A program made the translations under genes and the position numbers. A stretch of DNA of 64,000 nt from JAFAZJ01 sp050183765. GTDB taxonomy: Bacteria; Pseudomonadota; Alphaproteobacteria; Reyranellales; Reyranellaceae. The DNA lies in assembly GCA_050183765.1 (NCBI GenBank), contig JBFXAZ010000007.1, positions 1 to 64,000 of the forward strand, written 5' to 3'. Shown piece by piece: positions 52,832 to 61,610 of this stretch (position 1 is the stretch's first letter; each line of letters begins with the position of its first letter). Under the pieces are notes generated by a model. It had not been told where the DNA came from, ran no database searches, and saw only the letters and a list, made by a program, of their open reading frames with translations.

Positions 52832-54376
52832 ATGTCCAAGCGCAAGAATGTCCTGCTGATCGTCGTCGACCAGTGGCGTGGCGAGTTGCTGCCCAAGCTC
52901 GGCGCCAAGTTCCTGCGCACGCCGAACATCGACCGGCTCTCGGCCGAAGGCGTGACCTTCCGTCATCACTACACGCAGGCGGTACCCTGCGGGCCGGGCC
53001 GCGCCAGCCTGCTCACCAGCCAGTACCTGATGAATCATCGCGCGGTGCAGAACACCATCCCGCTCGACGCGCGCTTCACCAACCTCGCACACGAGCTGCG
53101 CAAGGGCGGATACGATCCGGCGCTGGTGGGCTACACCACGACGACGCCCGACCCGCGCACGACGAGCCCGGACGACCCGCGCTTCCTGGTGCTGGGCGAC
53201 ATCATGGACGGCTTCCGCTCGGTGGGCGCGTTCGAGCCCTACAAGGATGCCTATTTCGGTTGGGTCGCGAGCCAGGGCTACAAGCTGCCGGAGAATCGCG
53301 ACGAGATCTGGCTGCCCGAAGGATCGGCCACGGGCCAGACCGGCGCGACGGCGCGCGCCTCGCGCATCCCCAGGGAGCTCTCGGACACCGCCTGGTTCAC
53401 CGAGCGCGCGCTGACCTATCTGCGCGGGCGCGCCGGCAAGCCGTGGTTCCTGCATCTCGGCTATTATCGCCCGCATCCGCCGTTCATCGCGCCGGCGCCG
53501 TATCACGCGATGTACGATCCCGCCGACATGCCGCCGCCGGTGCGGGCGGCGAGCGCGGCGGAGGAGGCCGCGCAGCACCCGCTGCTGCGCTACTACGTCG
53601 AGAACATCAAGCAATCGAGCTTCTTCCAGGACGGCCAGGGCGTGGGCAGCGCGATGAGCCAGGCCGAGGTGCGCCAGATGCGCGCGACCTACTATGGCCT
53701 GATGAGCGAGATCGACGATCAGCTCGGCCGCGTCTTCGACTTCCTCCAGCAGACCGGGCAGTGGGAAGATACGCTGATCGTCTTCACCTGCGATCACGGC
53801 GAGCAGCTGGGCGATCACCACCTGCTGGGCAAGATCGGCTATTGCGACGAATCCTATCGCATCCCGATGATCGTGCGCGATCCGGAGGCGGCAGCAAACG
53901 CCGCGCGCGGCAGCATCGTGGAGAAGCATTTCACCGAGACCGTCGACACCATGCCGACGATCCTGGAGTGGCTCGGCCTCGGCGTGCCGCGCCAGTGCGA
54001 CGGCCGCTCGCTGCTGCCGTTCTGCCATGGCGCGCCGCCGGCGGACTGGCGCACCGAGGTGCACTACGAGTTCGACTTCCGCGACCTGCACTACAGCCAG
54101 CCCGAATCGGCGCTGGGCGTGCCGATGGACCGCTGCAGCCTCGCGGTGGTGCGCGACCACGACTACAAGTACGTCCATTTCGCCGCGCTGCCGCCGCTGT
54201 TCTTCGACCTCAATGCCGACCCCGGTCAGTTTGTCAACCGCGCCGAGGACCCGGCCTATGCGGCGAAAGTCCGGCACTACGCGCAGAAGATGCTGGACTG
54301 GCGTCTAAGCTTCGCTGAGCGGACGCTGACCGGCTATCGCGCCACGCCGGAAGGCCTGCAGATCCGCGCCGCCTGA
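52832..54376 (+). CDS. Sulfatase-fold hydrolase (phosphonate monoester hydrolase-like)
   Basis: A 514-residue alkaline-phosphatase-superfamily hydrolase. Residues 1-20 carry the metal site VLLIVVDQWRG (Asp13). The nucleophile motif is CGPGRASLLTSQYLMNHRA at Cys53, fitting the CxPxR core modified to formylglycine, but with Gly where most arylsulfatases have Ser. CDHGEQLGDHHLLGKIGY (~residue 325) supplies further metal and substrate residues, and resembles phosphonate monoester hydrolases/phosphodiesterases. No signal peptide, so cytoplasmic. It follows egtD by 37 bases with no terminator and may be read from the same promoter. Confidence 0.87.
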   Translation: MSKRKNVLLIVVDQWRGELLPKLGAKFLRTPNIDRLSAEGVTFRHHYTQAVPCGPGRASLLTSQYLMNHRAVQNTIPLDARFTNLAHELRKGGYDPALVGYTTTTPDPRTTSPDDPRFLVLGDIMDGFRSVGAFEPYKDAYFGWVASQGYKLPENRDEIWLPEGSATGQTGATARASRIPRELSDTAWFTERALTYLRGRAGKPWFLHLGYYRPHPPFIAPAPYHAMYDPADMPPPVRAASAAEEAAQHPLLRYYVENIKQSSFFQDGQGVGSAMSQAEVRQMRATYYGLMSEIDDQLGRVFDFLQQTGQWEDTLIVFTCDHGEQLGDHHLLGKIGYCDESYRIPMIVRDPEAAANAARGSIVEKHFTETVDTMPTILEWLGLGVPRQCDGRSLLPFCHGAPPADWRTEVHYEFDFRDLHYSQPESALGVPMDRCSLAVVRDHDYKYVHFAALPPLFFDLNADPGQFVNRAEDPAYAAKVRHYAQKMLDWRLSFAERTLTGYRATPEGLQIRAA

Positions 54377-54380
54377 GATA

Positions 54381-56585
54381 TCACAGCGTCTTCAGGTACT
54401 CGATCAGGTCCCGTCGCTCGCTGTCGCTGAAGGCGGGACCGATCACGCCCGAGGGCAGCTTGGTGACATCCCGCTCGGTGCCTTCGAAGGAATGGCCCCG
54501 GTTGCTGTTGGCGAGGCTGCGCGTATCGAACTCGGTCAGTCCCGACGGGCAACGATCGCCCGGCTCGTCCATCAAGCCAACCTTCTGGGGATCGAACTGG
54601 CGGCTGCCGACGCAGAATCGTGTCGGCCGCTGGTCCTGCGGCTTGAGCAGGTCGTCGAGCGTCGGCACGGAGCCGTTGTGCAGATAGGGCGCGGTCGACC
54701 ACACGCCATCGAGCGGCCGGGCGCGATAGTGCGGCACCGTCGCGATGGTCGATCGGCCGTCGGCGGTGATCACGCGGAAGGTCTGCTTGTTGGGGCAATT
54801 GGGGCGTGGTCCGCGCATCTGCTTCTCAAGCTCGGGCGGTACCGGCTTGCCGGCAAGCCGCTGGTCCTCGAACCACTGATCGATCGTGCGGTCGACCACG
54901 GCCATCAGGGCCAGGGCGAAGTTCGCGTTCGGGCCGGAGGAGGCGGGCAGGCCGCAGTTTCCCTTGCTGTTGAGCGTCGCGATCGGGTCCAGTCCCAGTT
55001 CCGGCGGCAAGCGGACCTGCCGGCTGGTCAGCACGAGTGCCTGCTGCGGGTCCGTGCCCATGTCGGCCACCGGCTTCTCGACGACCCGGTAGTACTGACG
55101 ATCGCCGATCGTGACCCAGTTCTCGGCATCCCAGAAGGAACCGGTGGGCCAGGTCTTGGCAAGGTCGCCATCGCGCACCGGGCCGCGATGGCACTCGACG
55201 CAGTGGGTTCTATACAGCTCGCGCCCGCGATCCACCATGTCGGACTTGATAGACCAGGCGGCGTCGCCCTTGAACTTGTCGGCGACATCCGACCATTTCG
55301 GCGCGGCGAGGCCGGCGAAGGCCTTTCTCGCATGAACGCCGTCCATCGGGCCGCGCAGCATCTCCTCGAAGCGATGGATGTTCGCGATGTCGACCGAGGA
55401 GCGGAAGGCCGGGCTGTTGCTCTTGCCGTTCATGTTGACCTTGGCGTTGACGCCCAGCGCCTCGCCGGCATTGCGCACGAGCTCGTTGAAGATCGAGCCG
55501 TCGTACTGCGCCCAGCTGAACCACGGCGTGTCCCAGATCGGCGGGAAGCTCACGGGTGCATCCAGGCGGGCGAAGTTGGCGGCGAGGCTGTCCGGCACGA
55601 CGCGCCCGCGCGGCCCCTGCCTGGGGGTGCCGGGCTGCGCCTGCGTCAGCGCTTCCGGTGGCAGGAGATTCTCGAAGAAGACCTGGTTGCCAATGCGATT
55701 GAGCGCGTCGAGCCGGCCAAAGCCCTCATCGAGGCTTTCCCAGTTGAAGCGCCGCTGCACCTGCAGGGTCCATTCGAGATTGAGGCCGATGCGGGCGAGC
55801 GCGGTGCGCAGCTCCTGTTCGATCTCCTGATCGGACTTGTCCTTCCACTCGCCGCCGCGGGCACGCACGGCGTCGGCGAAGCGGCTCAGCCGAAAAGGCA
55901 GCTCGAGCGTGTAGAGGATCGCGAGCCCCGTCGCCTTCTCCAACCGCCCGAGGTCGATCATCGCCGGCCCACCATCGAAGCGGATGCTGACGTTCTTGTA
56001 CTCGATGTGTCCGGTGTGACACGCGGCGCAGGTGAAGCCGAGCTGCGCCGGATAGGGCCGGCCGGTTTCCGGATCGGCGCCGGCGGGAAGACGCGCGAAG
56101 CCGACCGGCAGGCCATCCTCGTTGTGGGGCGCGTCGCCGGGCCACTTGGTGTCCGCGAGCGCGCGTCGGGAGTATCCGTACTGTTGCGCCTTGCTGGCGA
56201 AGTCGCGCGAGCTCGGGCTGTCGATGAAGCCGAAGCGCCGGAGATAGTCGATGTCGGCGAGGCGGCCGCGATCGAACAGGGTTACGCGGGGTTGCTCGAG
56301 GCTGAGAAAGAAATCGTAGGGCACCGGGAAGGTCGCCGTGCCCTGGGAGGCGTGGTGGAACCAGTAGCGTTGCCTGCCGGTCCAGTTCTGCTCCAGCCAG
56401 TGGCGCTCGGTGATCGTGCCGTTGTCGGGCAGGGGCGGCGGCAGGCCGTCGGCGGCACCGCCCAGCGCCAGCAGCTTCGCGCGCACCGAATCGGGCGCGT
56501 AGGACACCGCGGCGAGAAGCGCGAGCGCGAGGCAGGCCAGCGGCAACACCCACCATTTAAGGACTCGGATCGCGAAGCCGACCAT
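54381..56585 (-). CDS. Membrane-anchored diheme c-type cytochrome, RoxA/MauG-peroxidase-like
   Basis: A 734-residue protein from ATG 56585 (GGGGGAG upstream). The N-terminus is one helix, WWVLPLACLALALLAAVSYA, so it is exported and anchored. Two haem sites are seen: TCAACHTGH (~residue 186) and HCVECHRGP (~residue 460). The C-terminal region has VWSTAPYLHNGSVPTLDDLL and ends FSDSERRDLIEYLKTL, shared by cytochrome c peroxidase/MauG and the larger RoxA-type oxygenases. The length and wide haem spacing suit the RoxA-like branch more than classical peroxidases. Convergent with the sulfatase-like gene; divergent from the acylase. Confidence 0.85.
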   Translation of the reverse strand: MVGFAIRVLKWWVLPLACLALALLAAVSYAPDSVRAKLLALGGAADGLPPPLPDNGTITERHWLEQNWTGRQRYWFHHASQGTATFPVPYDFFLSLEQPRVTLFDRGRLADIDYLRRFGFIDSPSSRDFASKAQQYGYSRRALADTKWPGDAPHNEDGLPVGFARLPAGADPETGRPYPAQLGFTCAACHTGHIEYKNVSIRFDGGPAMIDLGRLEKATGLAILYTLELPFRLSRFADAVRARGGEWKDKSDQEIEQELRTALARIGLNLEWTLQVQRRFNWESLDEGFGRLDALNRIGNQVFFENLLPPEALTQAQPGTPRQGPRGRVVPDSLAANFARLDAPVSFPPIWDTPWFSWAQYDGSIFNELVRNAGEALGVNAKVNMNGKSNSPAFRSSVDIANIHRFEEMLRGPMDGVHARKAFAGLAAPKWSDVADKFKGDAAWSIKSDMVDRGRELYRTHCVECHRGPVRDGDLAKTWPTGSFWDAENWVTIGDRQYYRVVEKPVADMGTDPQQALVLTSRQVRLPPELGLDPIATLNSKGNCGLPASSGPNANFALALMAVVDRTIDQWFEDQRLAGKPVPPELEKQMRGPRPNCPNKQTFRVITADGRSTIATVPHYRARPLDGVWSTAPYLHNGSVPTLDDLLKPQDQRPTRFCVGSRQFDPQKVGLMDEPGDRCPSGLTEFDTRSLANSNRGHSFEGTERDVTKLPSGVIGPAFSDSERRDLIEYLKTL

Positions 56586-56744
56586 GAACTCCCCCGACAA
56601 GCGCTTATGCTCGGCAGGCTATACAACCTTCGGGAAAGTGGAAGCGCCGTGAGGAGCCGGCATCGTCAGCAACGTGTGCTGGAAGCGAGCCATCAGGAAA
56701 TGCGATGGTCGCCGACAGTGATTGGGTAACGAGGCGTGCGAAAA

Positions 56745-59045
56745 ATGGCGAGCATCACGATGGCGGATGCGCGGGCGGCGGTGCCCGACATGATGGGCGA
56801 GGTAGCCATCGGGGGCCTTGCCGCCCCTGTCGAGGTGATGCGCGACGCCTGGGGCGTGCCGCATATCCGCGCGCGCGGCGCCGACGATGTGTTCATCGCG
56901 CTCGGCTTCGTGCATGCGCAGGACCGGCTGTGGCAGATGGATGCCACGCGACGGCGCGGTCTGGGGCGCTGGGCGGAGTGGGTCGGACCGTCCGCCGTCG
57001 CCGCCGACAGGCTGGCACGCCAGCTCGACGGCGAGGGGGCGGCGAAGCGCGACTACGCGGCACTGCCGGCCGAGGCGCGCGGCATGCTCGAGGCCTATGC
57101 CGCGGGCGTGAACGCCTTCATCGCGCGCGGCCTGTTCCCGGTCGAATACAAGCTGCTCGACCAGGCGCCCGAGCCGTGGCGGCCGCAGGATGCCATCGCC
57201 GCTATGCGTCAGCGCGGATTCCTGATGGGCTCGGTGTGGTTCAAGCTGTGGCGCGCTGCGGCACTGCGCACCATCGGGCCGGACCAGATCGCCAAGCTGC
57301 GCTACGACGATGGCGGCCGCGAGCTGCTGTGCATTCCGCCGGGCGCCGAGGCGCAGCGCTGGATCGCCACGCTGCAGGATCTCGCACCGGCGATCGAGGC
57401 GGTGGCGGCACTGGGCGCGCCCGACTCGACGGGTGGCGGCAGCAACAACTGGGCGCTGGCGCCCGCGCGCACCGCGGCGGGGCGACCTCTGCTGGCCGGC
57501 GATCCGCATCGGCAGTTCGAGCTGCCCAGCATGTATGCCCAGACGCACATCGCCTGCGACGCCTTCGACGCGCTGGGCTTCACCGTGCCCGGGGTGCCGG
57601 GCTTCCCGCATTTCGGCCACAACGGCCACGTCGCCTGGTGCGTGACGCACGCCTTCGCCGACATCCACGATGTCTTTGTCGAGCGCTTCGAGGACAACGC
57701 CGGGCGCTACGCGTTCAAGGGCGAGTGGCGCCCGACGACGCGGCGCAGCGAGACCATCGCCGTGCGCGGTGCGGCGCCGGTCACGGTCGATGTCGTGGCC
57801 ACGCACCACGGCCCGGTGATCGCCGGCGATCCGGCGAAGGGTGCGGCGCTGAGCCTGCGTTCGGTGCAATACGCCGAGACCGATCTGTCGTTGGCCTGTC
57901 TGCTGCCGATGCTGAAGGCGAAGGATGTCGACAGCTTCTATGACGCAGCGCGTGGCTGGGGCCTGATCGATCACAACGTCGTCGCTGCCGACACGAAGGG
58001 ACACATCGGCCATCTCGTGCGCGCCATCGTGCCGGTGCGCCCGCGCATCAACGGCTGGCTGCCGGTGCCCGGCTGGACCGGCGCGCATGAGTGGCAGGGC
58101 AACGTGCCGTTCGAACGCATGCCGCGCATCGTCGATCCCGAAGGCGGCGCCATCGTCACCGCCAACAATCGCGTCGTCGCCGACGATCATCCCGATTATC
58201 TCGTCACCGACTGCCATCCGCCCTATCGCGCGCGCCGCATCATGGATCGCCTCGACGCGTTGCCGGCGGCGAGCCTGCCGGACATGCTCTCGATCCATCT
58301 CGACGATCTCAGCCTGCCGGGGCTGGAGATTCGCGACCGCATCGCCGGCGCGTCGCCGAAGACGCCGGCAGGCATCGCCTTGCGCGACCAGATCGCGGCG
58401 TGGGACGGGCATATGGCGCCACGTTCGCAGGCAGCGGCGTACTATATCGATGTGCGTCGCGCGCTGACGCGCCTGCTGGCGGATCGCTCCGGCTTGGCGC
58501 GCGCCGCGGCCGATCCGCTGACCAGGGTGCCGCCGGGCGTCGTGCCGCTGATTCAGCTCTGGTGGACCTTGCCGGCGCTGCTGCGCGCCGACGATAGCGC
58601 GCTGCTGGGCGGTGCCACATGGCCGGACCTGATCGCCGCCGCACTCGACGAGGTCGCGGCGTCCGGTGCGTCCGCAGCGGAGTGGGGCAAGCGCCACCGG
58701 CCGAAATTCGTGCATCCGCTGTCGCCGATGTTTCCCGACGCGGCGGCGCTGCTCGATCCGTCCGGCATCGATGTTGGCGGCGACGGCGATACGGTGTGGG
58801 CCAACGGCACGCTCGCCTCGGCCGGTGTCGACGCGGCGTATGGCGCGATCGCGCGCTACGCCTACGACGTCGGCGCCTGGGAGACCGGCTCCTGGCTGGT
58901 CTTCCACGGCGCCTCGGGTCACCCGGGCAGCCCGCACTACGCCGACCAGGTGCCGCTCTGGGCTAGGGGCGCGCTGATTCCCGCGCTCTACGCCTGGCCG
59001 CGCATCGAGGCGCTGGCCAGGACGAAGCAGGTGCTGAAGCCCTGA
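56745..59045 (+). CDS. Penicillin acylase family N-terminal nucleophile hydrolase
   Basis: A 766-residue member of the penicillin/cephalosporin/AHL acylase family. It has the alpha-chain start VEVMRDAWGVPHIRARGADD, then the linker, then the autoproteolysis point TGGGSNNWALAP, where the serine at ~233 becomes the N-terminal nucleophile of the beta chain. The beta-chain features are LAGDPHRQFELPSMY, GVPGFPHFGHNGHVAW and the late NGW(L)PVPGWTGAHEWQG. ATG 56745 is ten bases after GAGG. Unusually, no signal peptide precedes the alpha chain. It hydrolyses an acyl amide; substrate unknown. Confidence 0.9.
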   Translation: MASITMADARAAVPDMMGEVAIGGLAAPVEVMRDAWGVPHIRARGADDVFIALGFVHAQDRLWQMDATRRRGLGRWAEWVGPSAVAADRLARQLDGEGAAKRDYAALPAEARGMLEAYAAGVNAFIARGLFPVEYKLLDQAPEPWRPQDAIAAMRQRGFLMGSVWFKLWRAAALRTIGPDQIAKLRYDDGGRELLCIPPGAEAQRWIATLQDLAPAIEAVAALGAPDSTGGGSNNWALAPARTAAGRPLLAGDPHRQFELPSMYAQTHIACDAFDALGFTVPGVPGFPHFGHNGHVAWCVTHAFADIHDVFVERFEDNAGRYAFKGEWRPTTRRSETIAVRGAAPVTVDVVATHHGPVIAGDPAKGAALSLRSVQYAETDLSLACLLPMLKAKDVDSFYDAARGWGLIDHNVVAADTKGHIGHLVRAIVPVRPRINGWLPVPGWTGAHEWQGNVPFERMPRIVDPEGGAIVTANNRVVADDHPDYLVTDCHPPYRARRIMDRLDALPAASLPDMLSIHLDDLSLPGLEIRDRIAGASPKTPAGIALRDQIAAWDGHMAPRSQAAAYYIDVRRALTRLLADRSGLARAAADPLTRVPPGVVPLIQLWWTLPALLRADDSALLGGATWPDLIAAALDEVAASGASAAEWGKRHRPKFVHPLSPMFPDAAALLDPSGIDVGGDGDTVWANGTLASAGVDAAYGAIARYAYDVGAWETGSWLVFHGASGHPGSPHYADQVPLWARGALIPALYAWPRIEALARTKQVLKP

Positions 59046-59052
59046 AGCGGGC

Positions 59053-60636
59053 CTATTTGTCGAGCCAGATGTCCTCGTAGCGCGAGCCGTTGTAGAGGCT
59101 GTTGACCAGCGAGACGTAGCCCTTGACGTACGGATGCAGGCAGGTGGCGGCGCGGTTCCACATCACGATGGGCCGCGTGCCTTCCTCGAGGATCTTGCGG
59201 TCGAGGTCCCACACCAGCTGCTTGCGCTTCTGCGGATCGAGCTCCTGCGACTGCGCGACGAAGAGCTTGTCGAACTCTGGATTGCAGTAGTTGGTGTAGT
59301 TTCGTTCCGAGCCGCAGGCGTAGTGCTCGAAGAAGGTCTGGTCGGGATCGTCGACGCCGTTGCCGGTGGTGTTCAGGCCCACCGAATAGTCCTTGCGCGC
59401 GACCTTGGCGAACCATGCCGAGGTGTCGACGAGATCGAGCTCGGCGTCGATGTACACTTCCTTGAGCTGGTCGATCAGGATCACCGCCGGGTCGCGGTAG
59501 AGCAGGTGATTGCGGGTCGAGACCTTGAGCTTCATCGGCTTGTCGGGGCCGTAGCCCAAGGACTTCATGATCTCGCGCGCCTCGGCACGGCTCTTGGCGA
59601 CGTCGGCGCCGTAGCCCTTGACCTTGTCGAACATCTCCGGCGGCAGGCCCCACACGCCGTCGGGTGGCGGCAGCATCACGCCGCCGATGACCGCGTCGCC
59701 CTGGTTGAGGATGTCGACGAAGGCCTTGCGGTCCATCGCCAGCAGCAGCACCTGGCGCAGCTTGGGATCGTTGAACGGCGGATTGTCCTTGTTGACGATC
59801 AGGTTGGTGCTGTTGTTCATCGAGGAGGTGATGCAGTTCGCATCCGGCACCTGCGACTTCACGTCCTTCAGGAGCGGGATCGTCACCACGTAGGGCGCCG
59901 TCATGTCGAAGCGCTTCGACACGAAGCCGAGGATCGCCGTCGAACGGTTGGAGATGATCGTGAACTTGATGCCGTCGAGATAGGGCTTGCCCTTCTTGAA
60001 GTAATCGGGATTGCGCGTGAGCGTGATGTGCTCGTTGCGCTTGAACTCGACGAACTTGAACGGCCCGGTGCCGATCGGCTTGGTGCGCATCTGCGCCGGC
60101 GTGACGTGACACGGATACATCGGCGTGTAGCCCGACGCGAGCAGGATCGGGAACGAGGGCTGCGGCCGCTTGAGCTGGAAGGTCACGTCATGGTCGCCGT
60201 TGACCACGACCTTCTCGAGGTTGCCGTACCATGAGGATCGCGGGTTCTTGCGCAGCTTCTGCGTCGCCTTGCCCTGCAGCAGATCGAAGGTGCAGACCAC
60301 GTCCTTGGCGGTGAACGGCTTGCCGTCGTGCCACTTCACGCCCTCGTGCAGCTTGAAATTCAGCTGCGTCTTGTCGGCGTTCCACGACCACGCCTTCGCA
60401 AGGTCGGGCACGATGGTCTCAAGGCTGTTCCTGGCCTGCTGCTGATCGAACATGATCAGGTTGTTGTAGACGCCCATGAAGGGTACGACCGTGGAAGTCG
60501 TCGCTTCCTCGAGAATTGACGCACTGGGCGCATTGTCCTGGAAGTACATATTCAGGATGCCGCCGCTCTTCTGCGCCAGCGCCGGCGCGGCACACAACGA
60601 TCCCGCCAACGCCGCCGATACTACCAACCTCAACAT
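59053..60636 (-). CDS. ABC-transporter solute-binding protein, family 5 (intact paralogue)
   Basis: A 527-residue periplasmic binding protein. It has a cleavable signal peptide, MLRLVVSAALAGSLCAAPALA, followed by QKSGGILNMYFQDNAPS. The family 5 core shows FMGVYNNLIMF, NFKLHEGVKWHDGKPFTAKD, and IGTGPFKFVEFKRNEHI. The end, YNGSRYEDIWLDK, is nearly the same as in the broken gene at 11297-12900. It would bind a peptide, opine or similar solute. No permease or ATPase is adjacent, so it must use distant components. It comes last in a four-gene minus-strand run and gives the reference for the frameshift at 12.78 kb. Confidence 0.92.
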   Translation of the reverse strand: MLRLVVSAALAGSLCAAPALAQKSGGILNMYFQDNAPSASILEEATTSTVVPFMGVYNNLIMFDQQQARNSLETIVPDLAKAWSWNADKTQLNFKLHEGVKWHDGKPFTAKDVVCTFDLLQGKATQKLRKNPRSSWYGNLEKVVVNGDHDVTFQLKRPQPSFPILLASGYTPMYPCHVTPAQMRTKPIGTGPFKFVEFKRNEHITLTRNPDYFKKGKPYLDGIKFTIISNRSTAILGFVSKRFDMTAPYVVTIPLLKDVKSQVPDANCITSSMNNSTNLIVNKDNPPFNDPKLRQVLLLAMDRKAFVDILNQGDAVIGGVMLPPPDGVWGLPPEMFDKVKGYGADVAKSRAEAREIMKSLGYGPDKPMKLKVSTRNHLLYRDPAVILIDQLKEVYIDAELDLVDTSAWFAKVARKDYSVGLNTTGNGVDDPDQTFFEHYACGSERNYTNYCNPEFDKLFVAQSQELDPQKRKQLVWDLDRKILEEGTRPIVMWNRAATCLHPYVKGYVSLVNSLYNGSRYEDIWLDK

Positions 60637-60733
60637 CTACGCTTCCTCCCAAAAGTCGGGCGGATCGTATGAGGTGCCTTGCGAGACGGGCAAGTTCGGG
60701 CAGCCCTGCAGTTTTGCGCTGCGCGATACCCCG

Positions 60734-61513
60734 TCAGGTGTACGTCATGGTGACGCTGCCGAACGGCCCGAAATCGGCGGTGTAGGTCTCGCCTGCCTTG
60801 GGCGCCAGCATGCCGGTCAGGGTGCCGGTGCTGATCATCTGCCCGGCTTTCATGCCGATGCCGCTGCGCGACAGCTCGTTGGCCAGCCAGGTCAGCGGCA
60901 CCACGGGATGATCGAGCGCCGCGGCTGCGGTGCCGCGGCGGCGCGGTACGCCGTTGCACAGCAGCACCACCTCCTGGCCCGCGATGTCACGACGGCGCCA
61001 ATCCTCGATCGGCGGCCCGCACAGGATCGTGCCGCTGCCCGATCCGTCGGCGAGCACCGCCGGCAGCGGCGGGAAGTGCGCGTCGTGCACGAAGCGGCAC
61101 TCCGCCAGCTCCAGCCCCGGATGCAGCGACGCCACGGCGTCTGTGACCTCCTCGACGCTGTAGGGTTTGTCGCGCGGCGGCAGGTCCGTGCCGAGAACCG
61201 CCTGGTACTCGACCTCGGGGATCGGGCTGCATTGCCTGGCGCGTTCCACCGACAGCGGCGGCGTCCGGATCGCATAGACACGGCCGTAGATCGGCGAGTC
61301 GGTGCGCAGCTGCCGCTGCATCTCCTCCTTCTGCGCCGCGATCTTCCAGCCGAGAACCGGCCATCCCAGCTCTTCCTCGACCATGCGCGCGACGCTGTAG
61401 GCGGTGGCCTTGTCCGGCGGCACAAGCGCGGGATCGAGGCCGCTGTGCTGCCGCCCTTCGCGCCGCAGAGCCGCGAGCAGGCGCGCGAATTCGCGCTGGC
61501 GGGACATGTCCAT
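60734..61513 (-). CDS. FAH-superfamily 2-keto-4-pentenoate hydratase/decarboxylase-like protein
   Basis: A 259-residue fumarylacetoacetase-fold protein close to the MhpD/4-oxalocrotonate-decarboxylase branch. ATG 61513 follows GGAGGTGCG. The N-terminal helical part (ATAYSVARMVEEELGWPVLGWKIA) is typical, then the metal ligands in PIPEVEYQAVLG and LELAECRFV, and DHPVVPLTWLANEL and STGTLTGMLAPKAGETY near the end. These enzymes hydrate or decarboxylate 2-keto acids from aromatic catabolism. It lies between the metallohydrolase and the solute-binding gene. Confidence 0.85.
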   Translation of the reverse strand: MDMSRQREFARLLAALRREGRQHSGLDPALVPPDKATAYSVARMVEEELGWPVLGWKIAAQKEEMQRQLRTDSPIYGRVYAIRTPPLSVERARQCSPIPEVEYQAVLGTDLPPRDKPYSVEEVTDAVASLHPGLELAECRFVHDAHFPPLPAVLADGSGSGTILCGPPIEDWRRRDIAGQEVVLLCNGVPRRRGTAAAALDHPVVPLTWLANELSRSGIGMKAGQMISTGTLTGMLAPKAGETYTADFGPFGSVTMTYT

Positions 61514-61575
61514 GACGCACCTCCGATCCGATGGTGCGAGGCTACGGCAAGGAGCATGTCATCGCGACCACGCCG

Positions 61576-61610
61576 GATCGCATCGCGGACTATCGAGCCG
61601 CGATGCGATC
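61576..61610 (-). terminator. Perfect 13-bp hairpin at the metallohydrolase stop codon
   Basis: GATCGCATCGCGG / CCGCGATGCGATC with a nine-base loop; the right arm includes two bases of the TGA stop of the metallohydrolase. No T run follows. It may limit read-through or protect the upstream message within the four-gene run. Confidence 0.5.
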
